Positions 1-11,900 of a stretch of DNA of 64,000 nt are shown piece by piece. A program made the translations under genes and the position numbers. The notes beneath the pieces were generated by a model that was not told where the DNA came from, did not search any database, and was given only the letters and a program-made list of their open reading frames with translations. The stretch's first letter is position 1. Every line of letters starts with the position of its first letter. This stretch comes from Maniola hyperantus. Its lineage: Eukaryota; Arthropoda; Insecta; Lepidoptera; Nymphalidae. The stretch spans positions 558,001 to 622,000 of the forward strand of contig NC_048538.1 of the NCBI RefSeq assembly GCF_902806685.2, written 5' to 3'.

Positions 1-370
1 TCTCTATCAATTATTCTACAAATTCTCTCTCCTCAGATGCCTAAAAAGCTATTGCTTATTTCTATTTATATATTAAGTATATTATATTTTATGTTAACTG
101 TGATTAGGGATTAGATAAAGGTCGTAAGGTCTAAGCCAGACAAATTTAATCTGAACTTGTCTGAATTTAAATTCAAACAAAAGTTCAAGCTCAAATGTTT
201 TGAATGTAAATTAGTCGATTCAGTCGGTAGCTAATTATGAATACAAATGCATTCTGGGTATCTAGTCTACATATACCTACTTAAGTACCTACCTACTATT
301 TCGTATATTATATAAAGTAAGTAGGTAGCTTATTTGGATAATGGCGGTTTTGAAGTAAGAAAGAAAAAAA

Positions 371-1032
371 CCGGCCAAGTGCGAGTTAGACTTGCGCACT
401 GAGGGGTCCGTACTACAATTGTATTTTATCGACATTTTGCGCGATAAATGCGCGATTTTGTCTGGTGGGAGGCTTCGGCCGTGGCTAGTTACCACCCTAC
501 CGGCAAAGCCGTGCCGCCAAGCGATTTAGCGTTCCGGTACGATGCCGTGTAGAAACCAAAGGGGTATGGGTTTAATAAAAACTGCCATACCCCTTCCAGG
601 TTAGCCCGCTATCATCTTAGACTGCATCATCACTTACCACCAGGTGAGATTGCAGTCAAGGGCTAACTCGTATCTGAATAAAAAAAACAAAAACTATTAT
701 GCCTGAAAATAAATAAAAATCTGTTTTAGAATGTACAGGTAAAAAGCCCTTTCATATGATACCCCACTTAGTACCTATAGTAATCTTACTTTGAAAGTCG
801 AAAATAGCAATATACCTATTTGTTCATGAACACATTTTAATTTTTTTCTTGTTATTTTTGTTGCTATAAGACCTACCTACCTGCCAAATTTCATGATTCT
901 AGTACGGGAAACTACCCTGACGGGGGACTGAAACGGGAAGTACCCTGTAGATTTCTTGACAGACAGACAGACAGACAACAAAGTGTTTCTATAAGGGTTC
1001 CATTTTTCCTTTTGAGGTACGGAACCCTAAAA
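371..1032 (+). mobile_element. Interspersed repeat family A, interrupted by a SINE-B fragment
   Basis: The element starts with CCGGCCAAGTGCGAG and ends with GGAACCCTAAAA, the two ends of a repeat seen many times in this window (8366, 10850, 31150, 33400, 36455, 39600). The inside carries the family's run of CAGA units at about 958-975 and the CATGAT/ACGGGAAGTACCC block. A SINE-B 3' part at 461-688 splits it. I recognise it as a common lepidopteran repeat but do not assign a class. Confidence 0.75.
461..688 (+). mobile_element. SINE-B fragment (3' part)
   Basis: It contains GCCGTGCCGCCAAGCGATTT, the ATGCCGTGTAGAAACCAAAG block and the tail CTAACTCGTATCTGAATA followed by A's. The same modules appear in full SINE-B copies at 19862-20140 and 30284-30625, where a tRNA-like head with A and B boxes precedes them. 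The head is missing here, and the fragment sits inside family A. Confidence 0.75.
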
Positions 1033-1118
1033 AGGCTGCAATTTTTTAAATCATGCGCGTAGGTGTCAAAATGTGCGTACACTTATGTAGTGTGTGTGGC
1101 TACACATAATATGACGTG

Positions 1119-1149
1119 ACACGCACACACACACACACACAGACACACA
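1119..1149. repeat. (CA)n microsatellite
   Basis: A run of about 13 CA units with one interruption (CAGACACACA at its end). Short open frames across it are low-complexity artefacts. Confidence 0.9.
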
Positions 1150-1311
1150 AGCGTATGAATTTAACTTCACTTTTTAAAATACAAACTGTATGAGCTTTGC
1201 TCTGAAGTATTAGGTAGGTAGGTATATACCTAATACCTATCTTTAAAATGAAGATAGAGAATATCCCAAATCCCGAAGCAATCGCCGAGCTGTAATGTCT
1301 CGTCTCGCATC

Positions 1312-1392
1312 CGCACTCCGCACTCCGCACTCCGCACTCCGCACTCCGCACTCCGCACTCCGCACTCCGCACTCCGCACTCCGCACTCCGCA
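1312..1392. repeat. 7-bp minisatellite, unit CGCACTC, about 11.5 copies
   Basis: Perfect tandem copies of a 7-bp unit over 81 bp. Because 7 is not a multiple of 3, every frame reads the same 7-residue cycle (RSAECGV on the minus strand), which produces a spurious ORF. Two other 7-bp GC-rich arrays occur at 27067 and 49357. Confidence 0.95.
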
Positions 1393-1605
1393 GGACAAAT
1401 GTTCCCTATCTAATGGTCTGAACTTTAATACCTTGGTTACCTTTGAAATGTAGCTTATTTAGGTATTTACCTTTGTGAATTGCGAGACGACGACCGTCTC
1501 TGTTTACACAAGAGAGGCAAAGGAGATTTAAAATGAAAGGAATTCTGTGCTTGTTTTTTAATAAGTACTTACCTGACAATATTAGGTACCTATATAGTAA
1601 GTATT

Positions 1606-1758
1606 ACTAGCTGAGGCCCGCGACTTCGTCCACGTGGATTTAGATTTTTAACAATCTGGGGAATCCGTTGCTCCGTTGCGACGCGATTGGAGGACAAACC
1701 AACAAACCAATAAACCAACAAACAAACACACTTTCGCATTTATATTAAGGGTACTGAT
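1606..1758 (+). mobile_element. Interspersed repeat family C, internally deleted
   Basis: It starts with CTAGCTGAGGCCCGCGACTT and the CGTCCACGTGGATTTAG block, and ends with ACACTTTCGCATTTATATTA plus GGGTACTGAT. Longer members at 19433, 43515 and 56560 have the middle block (CCCGTGGGAACTCTTTGATT and the GTAGCC/ATGTC stretch) that is missing here. The class is not assigned. Confidence 0.7.
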
Positions 1759-1771
1759 AATCATCTCTGAG

Positions 1772-1812
1772 TTTATTCTTATAGCACCAAATTTTGGTGC
1801 TATAAGAATAAA
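1772..1812. repeat. Perfect 41-bp palindrome
   Basis: Two 20-bp arms (TTTATTCTTATAGCACCAAA and its reverse complement) flank a single T. It lies just after family C. It could be the remnant of a fold-back element or of an inverted duplication. Confidence 0.9.
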
Positions 1813-2291
1813 GTATGAAAGCATCTCTGTTTCTCGGTACATAGGTACTGACTTTCGTAGTGACAACTAGAAGCTAGAAGTCACGACTACGACGTAGTCG
1901 TATAATTCCTTTCTCCCATTAGTTTGTTACGAGTACAAAATAAATAAAAAGCACGTAAACCTAGAAACAGAGCACCGCTAGTACTATGATACAGTTGCTC
2001 TAGGTTTTTACGGATTAGATATCTACTGAAGTAGCTGACTGTGTTCGGTGTAGGTACCTACCTAGATGCTTTATTGGTAAACTTTTCCTGAGTCTGAGCT
2101 TTCGTGAGTGGTAAAAGTTAACTAAAGTATAGCGCCATCTAGTAAATAGCTTCGATATTCTACTCTGATAAAAAAATGGTTGATGTTGAAACACAACTTG
2201 TTGTATTTTGTGTCTTCACATAGATGTCGCTGTCGCTAGACCTAGCCTTTTTCTAACTAGTTCACTAGATGGTGCTGTACAAGGAAATTAA

Positions 2292-2826
2292 ATATTATGA
2301 TCAGAAAAGTTGTGATTTAATTTCATTCTAAATTTTATTTTATATTTACTCACATTTTAATCTTCGAAAATTATAATTTAAAATTAAATAACTTGAAAAT
2401 TGTAAAAGTGATAAAGTCTATGGTTATTGGAAACTGGGATTTGATTTGGGGGACGAAAAAAAAGTGAAAGTGTCTATGGTTTTATATTTGTGTCCGATAG
2501 AAAAACGTCGAGAGATACGCCGGCGAACAATTTATTTCAATTATCATGAGTAAGCTCGCTGGACTCGTTGCGTTCTATCGCTTTGTGTAGAGAAATCTTT
2601 GATCTTCATATTTCAAGGAGTACAATCGTTCTATACAGTGTCGTGTAACGAATAATGGTTTGGGATGAAACGTTAGTGACACCTCGTCTTGCAACCTTGG
2701 TTATGGTTACAAGAAAAAGTGTATTTTGAAAATATTTCCTAGTGTTTTCTCTGGTGAAAACATCTGTGAAGTATCAGTTGACTGTGCGGTGTTGGTTTGT
2801 TGTTTGGTGTTGAGTAATCTGGTGCA
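2292..2826 (+). promoter_or_regulatory. Probable promoter and 5' UTR region of the NRBP/Madm gene
   Basis: About 530 bp free of recognisable repeats lies directly upstream of the start codon, while repeats crowd both flanks. No TATA box at a convincing position was seen. A TCAGT, matching the arthropod initiator motif, lies at 2774-2778, 49 bp before the ATG. If transcription starts upstream of 2655, a 24-codon upstream ORF would begin at that ATG and end at a TGA before the real start. The start site cannot be fixed from sequence alone, and an additional non-coding 5' exon is possible. Confidence 0.45.
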
Positions 2827-2952
2827 ATGTCTGGTGGCAGAAGTATCGACAAGGAGCGCAAGTCTCCTCGAGAAAGTGGAGAGGATTCGGAGGACGAGAG
2901 TGAGATTCTGGAGGAAAGCCCCTGCGGACGCTGGCTCAAACGTCGTGAGGAG
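2827..2952 (+). CDS. Madm: NRBP/Madm coding exon 1
   Basis: Forty-two codons from the ATG to GAG, then donor GTATGT at 2953, phase 0. The translated segment starts MSGGRSIDKERKSPRESGED and ends ILEESPCGRWLKRREE, which matches the conserved N-terminus of NRBP proteins. The next exon continues VEQRDVPGID, so the join is exact. This ATG was chosen because the peptide begins close to the family's N-terminus and is open only from here. The following intron is about 47.8 kb, so automated annotation may miss this exon. Confidence 0.93.
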
Positions 2953-5900
2953 GTATGTACTTCGCTTACTTTCGATTTTCTATTGAAATACCTTGAATTT
3001 TTCGTGAGTAACACTGGACAAAGGTGTCATCAGCTGATTCACAAGGTTAGCTGATGTTTTACTACAAATACGACGTAGTTTTATATTCATAAGTTTATTA
3101 ATGTGTTATATATAGCATTATCTTTGTTTAAAACACCATTAATGTCATTAAGAAAATTTCAACCTTAAAAGTAGTAAGGTTTTCAATACTTAAATGCTTT
3201 GTTTGTATGCTTTAAAACAAGTTTACATTTGTTAAAGAGATACTTATTGCAATCCTACAGTAATTTCTTGATGTTGTGAGATCTCCAATAATCAGAATCA
3301 ATGCATTCTACAATTATTGCTCTGAATAGCTATTTAAACTACAAAAGTTGGTACTAAGACGTGAAATGTACATTTGTAGGTACTTATTCTTCTGAAAGAC
3401 CTATAAAATATATTCTGCAATTAAATATAGTGTTAAAATAGTAAATTATGCCCTTGACTTCAGCATGGATGCATGGACTACACAAATTTCAAACCCCTAT
3501 TTGACCCCTCAGGGGTTGAATTTTCAAAAATCCTTTCTTAGCGGATGCCTACATCATAGCTATCTGCATGCCGAATTTCAGCCTCATTTGTCCAGTAGTT
3601 TGAGGTATGCGTTGATAGATCAGTCAGTCAGTTAGTCAGTCTGTCACCTTTTCCTGTTATATATTTAGATTTAGATAGCAAAGATTCTCTTCTTGTTGTT
3701 GTTTGGCGGCTGTGCACAGCTATCAATACATTAGGCATTGATAATAGTAGTCACTATAAATAACTTCACAGACTAGGTATTATTAGTTAAAGCCTTAGTT
3801 GTTTGTGTAGTTATTTATAGACTATAGTGACTATTTACTGGTTAACTTGAAATGCTAAAAGGAGTAGGTAGTTTGAAGTACAGTACGCGGCAGAACATAA
3901 TGTACATCAGCCTTTAGAATGACATTTGGGCTTTGTAGGGCCTTGTCTCTTACAATCTCATTCACAAGCTCACTCTTAGCTATATGACGTTTTGTCGGTC
4001 TCAACGACAGAGACAATGCTCTACAAATCTGCAATCTCCTTAAGGTTGATGTACATTACTTTCTGCCGCATCCTGTATCTGTAGTGGTACCATTGATTTT
4101 TTTGATTTTTAAATGTCATTTATTTTTATAATAATTACAAAAAGTTATGCAACAGTTTTTCAAGATAACTTATTGCTAACAACAGTATTAAATATTTGTT
4201 TGTACAGGCTAAACACCTTTATAAACATATACCTACATCTACATACGTAGTGTACAGACAATTAGATCCTATTTTATATTAATTTACCTATCGCTAAATC
4301 ATAATATTATCATAATGTGCATTATATTTGAGCTATAACACACAGATACTAAACTAACTAATTATAACAATATTCGGAGTAAGCTATTATGTCTAACTAC
4401 TACGAAAAACAATAATTTTTATTTAAAAAAAGAGTACAAACACGACGCCAAAAGCATTAAATTCTTACTTATTATTTACAAGCCGGGTAGGTAGAAAAAC
4501 TGAGCTACAGAATCGGCAACGCGCTGCGTTAACCGGTCGCTTGTACTGACACACTGTTATGAGTCACCGAGGAAATAGTGATGGGGCAGTCTATACCTGT
4601 TGTATGTATCGGCAAACGATAACGTGCCGAGTCTACTTCTGCCGATTGATGAAATCAACATATTTGGATGAGTAGGGTTTTTACGTATATAAAAATTGTG
4701 GGATAACTTAAAAATATAATCTTTTAGAAAAGGGTATTTTATACTATTATGTAATTTTTTGAGATTAGTTCGGAAAGGTGTATTATATGCTATTTTAATA
4801 GCTTTATTTTGTATTACCTGTAGTTTAGAATATTTACTGTCGGTGATGCTACACCAGACGGGAGCTGCGTAAGTTATACAGGGTCTCACTAAAGTGGAAT
4901 AAACTCTCAACTTTGTGCAAGAACTTAATTTAGACTTACGGTTGAGTATTGGTCGTAATGCGTTAATAGCTTTAGCTCCTTTAAGAATTAGGCTGTCAGT
5001 ATTTTTGCACCAATTTACTTTATCGTCGATTATTGTACCAAGGTATTTAACTTGACGGCTCCAAGGTATAGAGTAATTATCTATTTTAATTGTGGATGTG
5101 GGAACCGAGCGTTTTCTAGTAAACATTATACTTTCTGTTTTATTAGAATTTAGTTTTAGCTTCCACTTCGTAAAAAAGCTATTCAATAACTCCAAAGAAA
5201 GTTGTAAACGTGCGATTACAAGATCGCAGTCCTCAGAGGTAGTATACGAGGCTGTGTCGTCAGCATATATGGCGAGATGTGTGTGCGGTTGTTTAGGGAT
5301 ATCATTTAATTGTGTATAGTTTAATTGTGTATATAAAAGTGGTACCATTGATCAGTACTAAGTTAATAAGAACCTTAAAAATACATTTATTAATAAGTCA
5401 TAACCTCAAGATAGCTGTGATAGCCTAGTAGTTAGGACGTCTGCCTTCATCTCTAAACGGAGGTCAGGGGTTCGATCCCGGGCACGCACCTCTAACTTTT
5501 CAGAGTTATGTGCTTTAACGATGAAGGAAAACATCGTGAGGAAACCTGCATGCCTGAAAGTTCTCCATTATGTTCTCAAAGGTATGTAAAGTCTACCAAT
5601 CGGCACATGGTCAGCGTGATAGACTATGGCCTTCTCACCTGGGAGGAGACCCGTGCTCTATAGTGAGCCGGTGATGGCATCATCATCATGATCGGTTGAT
5701 GAATACCCTCGACTTCTTGAAGTGGACTGTATTTAAAAAATTTCTTCATTGACCTTTTTAAGGTTCTGTTCCTAAACTATTACCTATTACTTACTGAGCT
5801 CCCGCTGTCCGTTAGTCAGTATTTATAATTATCTTTAACCGTAATAGGCAGAGACTAGAGATTCGAAATTATCAGTGCATAATTAATTCTATTGCCGCTT

Positions 5901-8900
5901 TGACAACAAATAATCAAAAATCAGGAAGATATGTGAATTCCCAAATGGCTGCCATGCTAATTAAAATTAAAAGTACATCATCATCATCATCATGATCAAC
6001 CCATCGCCGGCTCACTACAGAGCACGGGTCTCCTTTCAGAGCAGGGGTCACCTCTCAGAGTGTGAAGGGTTTGGCCATAGTCTACCATGTTGGCCATGTG
6101 TGGGTTGGTAGACTTCACACACCTTTGAGAACATTATGGCGAACTCTCAGGCATGCAGGTTTCCTCACGATGTTTTCCTTTACCGTTAAAGGAAGTGATA
6201 TTTAATTAATTAAAACGCACATAACTCTGAAAAGTTAGAGGTGTGTGCCCGGGATCGAACCCCCGACCTCCGATTATAGAGGCGAGGAGTAAGTAAATTT
6301 ATCGAAAAATCCTATTAAATTGAGTTGTAATACTATTGTTCCAACTTTGGTGACGCAAATTGTGCTTAGGCTGAGATCTATAGAGCGCACTACGACTTTG
6401 CTCAGACTTAATATTGAGTTAAAACAAGACAGATTTATGTGAGATATATAGCTCTGTCTTGCTTTAACTCTGTCTTAAGTCTAAGCTAAGTCAGAGTGTG
6501 CTCTATCTCATAGATCTCACCCTTAGTTCTCCATAATTTTTTAAAGGTGTATGAAGTCTGCCAATCCGCACTCGACCAATGTGACAGACTATACCCTAAA
6601 CCCTTCTCATTCTGAGAGGAGAACCGTGCTCTAGAGGGCCGGCGGTAGGTCGATCATGAAGATGATCTATCGACACTCACTGTTGTATTTGTAAGACCTG
6701 TAGCTTGTCAGTTCTCCCCGTTACCCCAGTGACGTGCACATGTCCGCACACTAGCTAACTGTGCGCGACTTTCCCCGCCGCGCCCGCGCCGGGCCGCGCC
6801 GGTCAGCGACCGCCGCGTTCGGCGCTTGCGCAACCGTAATCACTGTCGCTTTCTAGGCTCGGGGTCGTGTTTCACGCAGCCGCTGTAGCGCCTAATCGAT
6901 ACCCGTCTCTTCTTAAATTCACTTTTACGCCTGTATTGAGCTTTGACAATCGCTTCATTTGATACTTAACAGTTTGGTTGAATTTTATTTTATTTTTTAC
7001 TAGAGGATCCCGCGATTTCGTCCGCGTGGAATTTGGTTTTTAAGAATCCCGTGAGAACTTTTTGATTTTCCGGGATAGAAAGTAGCCTGTGTCTTTCCTC
7101 CTTTGTTTTTTTTTATTACTTAGGAATTTGGTACTGAGTACTACTGAACTCCACTTTCTTGCTTTTCTCTAGTCTAGACAATCTGTAGTCCACTGTACGG
7201 ATGGATGAGGAAGGCGGAGAATCGTGTTTGGTGACGCGCTCTTGAAAAAGCCTATGACTAGCCCTTTTAGCAATGGACGCATACGGGCTGATGTATTGGA
7301 TTGGATTGGAACCCAATAAAACGAATTAGGGGCGAATTTATTCGACTAAGTAGCCAGGAACTGAATACGGGCAGAATCTATTAGTGGCAGTCGTAATTGT
7401 CTGTCGGCAAGACGTCAGTAACTGATTGAATCCTACTCCCATCCCGACCTCGTCGACGCCCACTTGACGGTTGTCTGATTTGTGACCTACAAGGGTTGCC
7501 AGGCGTCCGGATAAAACCGGACATACGTAGGATTTTTGATTGCGTGTCCGGCCAAAATAAACAGTGTCCGGCTTGTCCGGCTTTTGTTAGGCTTTTTATA
7601 TTTCGCAAACGAGCGTGGCCGAGCGCAGCAGGCGGCAGTGCCGCCTGACAACAAGATTTATGTCAATAATAAAAAAGCTTACAATTTTTTTGTCGTACCT
7701 ATTAATACTAGGTAAGACACAAAATCCTCAATAATGTAGGGTGTCCGGCCTTTCTACCCAAATGTCCGGCCAAACTGGCTGGTCTGTCCGGCTATTAGGT
7801 TTGGCGACCTGGCAGCCCTACCTACACAGCTACACTCAAAGTCATTGACTTAATAGTATTACTTCGTATGGACAGGGCCATTGAACAAACAAAATGGCAC
7901 CGATTCAGTGGTGCTTTAGCACCAATGCAACCTCAGTGACATCTGGATTTCAAAGGGGTCGTTCATTAGTATCTAAGAGGTGGCGCTGATTTATTTGGTT
8001 CCAAAACCGTGAAAAATTTTGTTCGCTTGGGCGTATCTTGTCATTTATATCGATGCTCAAAGTCGTATCTATTAAGCAGTTTGCGAAGTATTTTCTTTCT
8101 GAGTGTTGACGCTTGTGAGATTTGAGTAGTGGGTGACCTTTGTCTGCAAATTAGCAATGTTAATTTTAAGACAGCGTGTGAACAAAATATGTTTTTGTTG
8201 TCACCAAAATAGATTGGGTCAGAATTCATTGGCGCAGTGGTAAGCGCTGTGGTTTTCTTAATGGGAGGTTAGGTTAGGTTAGGTAAATTAAACTATCTGA
8301 CGATTCAAAAGCACTTGTAAAAGTTTACTTGAATAAAAATATATTCTATTCTATTCTATTCTATAGATAGGTGATAGGTCTTATAGCATAAGTAAAGGAA
8401 AAATTCTAAAAACGTCGAATTCGTGATTACATTACAAAACAAAATGTGGTCGTGAAAAAATATACTAAATCACAATAATATGTAGATTGCCTTAACTTTC
8501 AGTGTTTCAAATAAAAGTGTTATCTTGTACGATGGCACGGAACCCTTCGTGTGTGAGTCCGACTCGCACTTGACCGGTTTTTTATTTACAAAAGTGAAAT
8601 TAACGTCTATTTATAACTCAAGTGCAGATGTGCGGAAGAAAGTCTGAATGAAGACTTGCATTATCTTTTTATAACCGTCAATCAGTTTAAAGTTAGTTCA
8701 GTGAAAGCTGTCGGCTCTATGTACAGTGTAATCACCACTTTAGTAGTTACCAGTGTAGCGACACACTTGCCGAAAGTACGGCGCCGAAAGTTCGGTTCAA
8801 TGCGCGCGCAATGTTTATAAGTTATCTATGACACATCTACTGAGTTTCTGATGCGTTCGGCGTAGCGCCGAGCACACGAGTAGATATCCCTACAGAGAGG

Positions 8901-11900
8901 AAGATTCCTAATACCGTTCAAAATTTTAGACCTATTCTTATAGGGTTGTCACCTGTTGCAAGTGAATGGCCGTACTTTCCGTTCGGGCGATTAATTAGGC
9001 TAGAACGCATTCAATGTATTTTGCATAGCAAGCGACACATTACGCGACGCGTTACGCAACCGAAAGTTCTTCTTCTAAGCCCTCTATAATAGCCAATGGT
9101 ACTGATTCTGAGCACAACTAAATTTTAGAGCATTCGCATCCTCTTCTTACTAATATAATATGAAAAGGACAGACATAGTTTGACAGTTTTAAGTTTAATT
9201 TAGAGCCGTCAAACCTCATGACTTTAGCTACCAGTCGCGAGCGTATCGTTTAAATTTGTAGCGTGCACTAAAATTTAGAGTATTTAAATGTAAAATTCAT
9301 GTTCCGTCCTTTTTTAGCAATATTAAAAAGAAAAAGATGCAGATACTTTAAATTTAGTTTAGCGAAAAACAACGGAATCATCGCCAATATTGTAATAAAA
9401 GCCATCTTTCTGGGCAATTCAACACGTTGCAACTGCACACTACAAAATGACAACTCCGGCTGACGACGCGCGACGACGTCGACGCCACGTACCACCGTAC
9501 GTAATATTTCGTCGCGTAAAGCGCTGAACTAAACGCCCGGCGCCGCCCCGTCCGACTGTTCGTTCACGTTTGATGTGTCACGCCAACCGAATACAACGAC
9601 CGATAGTTCAGTCGCTGAAGTATCGGCGCCGTACGTTCAGCAGGTGTGGCGCTACCCTTAAAACCATCCTCACGATTGAAATTCTGGTGTTTGCGAATTC
9701 CAACAGTCCGAAATTCTTTCGACGATCCACCGAGCGGCGTTTCGAAGAAGTCTGGAATTATTATCATTACCATTAACCCAATTTCGAAGGTATTCAAGTT
9801 CCTCATATATAGCTCATAATTTTAAATTTTAGTGTTGTAATCATACTTGGCCGATACAATCTTGCAGCGAAACGGTTACAGTGGCATATAAGAATAACAA
9901 GATTTAATCTTTGATCAGAAAGTAAGTTGAACGCTTCAATGGCGAATGTGCTTGTTATTTGGAGTCAGTAATAAAATATTTCGTTACTGAAAAGGTAAAA
10001 AGCTCTCTTACTTAATAAATTACTTCGATATCAAGATACTTGAAAGCTTGCATAATGCTGATATTTTATCGTTTTATTTATATAATCTAGTTTGAAATCA
10101 CTACCCCTATTATAAATGCGAATGTGTGTTTGTTGGTTGGTTTGTCCTACAATCACGTCGCAACGGAGCAACGGTTCGACGTGATTTATTTCATGGGTAG
10201 GTATAGTCAAAGACCTAAAGAGTGACATAGGCTATTTATCCCGGAAAATCAAGGAGTTCCCACGGGATTTTCGAAAACCTAAATCCGAGCGGACGAAGTC
10301 GCGGCATCAGCTAGTAATAAATAATCCTATTTTCTTTGGCTAAGTCCTTGTTCAACTTTTAATGTATTTCACATAATAACTATTAAGTAATACTAGTAAT
10401 CCAATTACTTACATTACTCAATTTAGGTAATTTGTTGTTCGCTGCAGGCTGTTAATGACTGAGATCGAAGTGTCTAGAAACCAATCTGGAAACCCGTGGC
10501 TCCAAGTGTGAAGTGACATAGGGACTACAATTAGATCCGTGCTAAGCTGCTCTGCCGTTTCGTGCAAGGCTCTACGACAGTGGAAATTGTCGCGATTTGC
10601 ACAAAAACAATGGCAGCTTCGCACGCGATGCTAAACTCTGATGCTACAATCGTTATGGACTAAGAGCCAGCGCGTGCTAGACCTTCGTTGTTTTATAAAA
10701 GCTGTATGTTCCTTTGCGTATTGTCCCTAACACAGGGAGAACAGGGAGAAACGATCAGCGACTATGAAGTTTGGATAACAGCGGCTTTGGGAGATAACAG
10801 CTAATATACCTAGGTGTAAAAATTTGACGTCAAAGTATTAAGTCATTTTTAGGGTTCCGTACCTCAAAAAGAAAAACGGAACCCTTATAGGATCACTTTG
10901 TTGTCTGTCTGTCTGTCAAGAAACCTACGGGGTACTTCCCGTTGACCTAAAATCATGAAATTTGGCAGGAAGGTAGGTATTATAGCAGACATGAAGGGAA
11001 AAATCTAAAAACCGTGAATTTGTGGTCACATCACAAGAGAAAAATTTAAATGTGTCCATGAACAAATGTTGCTATTTTCAACTTTCAAAGTAAGATTACT
11101 ATACCAAGTGTGGTATCATATGAAAGGGCTTTACTTGAACATTCTAAAGCAGATTTTCATATATTTTTAGGCATAAAAGTTTTTGATTTATCGTGCAAAA
11201 TGTCGAAAAAATACGACTGGAGGACGGAACCCTCGTTATGCGAGCCTGACTCGTACTAGACCGGTTTTTTATATTTTCTTCGAATTAGTATTGGAAATGA
11301 CGTCATGTATTGCCAGACAGTGTCGTGGCAGCCCCTTGCCAGACACCTTTAAAGTTTAACAATTTATTAAAGCTAAAGGGTGGCTGGCAGGGGTTCCTCC
11401 CTGTGTTGGACACAATACGCAGAGAAACTTTCAGCTTTTATAAAATAACGAAGGTCCGGCACGCGCTGGCTCTCTCTCCATTACATGCCTCATTGTAAAT
11501 CTAAATACACCCAACAAAAAACAATTGTCAACTTTGTCGGCACACGATTTATTGTCTTGTAACCTGACAACTTTTATACTGAACAAGTTGGTATTGCCTT
11601 TGTCCTCCATTTTATGTTTTGGTTAAGTTAATACGCGATGTAAGTAGTGATGTGAGTAGTGGTTACTATCTCCTCAACATTTTCTGTCTTATCATGATCA
11701 ACCCATCGCCGGCTCACTACAGAGCACAGGTCTCCTCTCAGTATGAGAAGGGACTTCCAATCGGAGGTCGGGGGCTCGATCCTGGGCACGCACCTCTAAC
11801 TTTTCGGAGTTACGTTTTAAGTAATTAAATATCACTTGCTTTAACGGTGAAGGAAAGCATCGTGGGGAAACCTGCATGCCTGAGAGTTCTCCATAATCTT

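Noticed and set aside
2726..2986. 86-codon frame overlapping exon 1
   Set aside because: It starts at a TTG in another frame and runs through the conserved exon 1 antisense to its codon pattern. The NRBP frame explains the region.
5412..5485. Functional tRNA gene
   Set aside because: The A and B boxes are those of a SINE head. The acceptor stem does not pair, and the same unit recurs with SINE bodies.
8267..8285. Interstitial telomere (TTAGG)n
   Set aside because: Only about 3.5 units, which is common by chance and next to a LINE-like tail.
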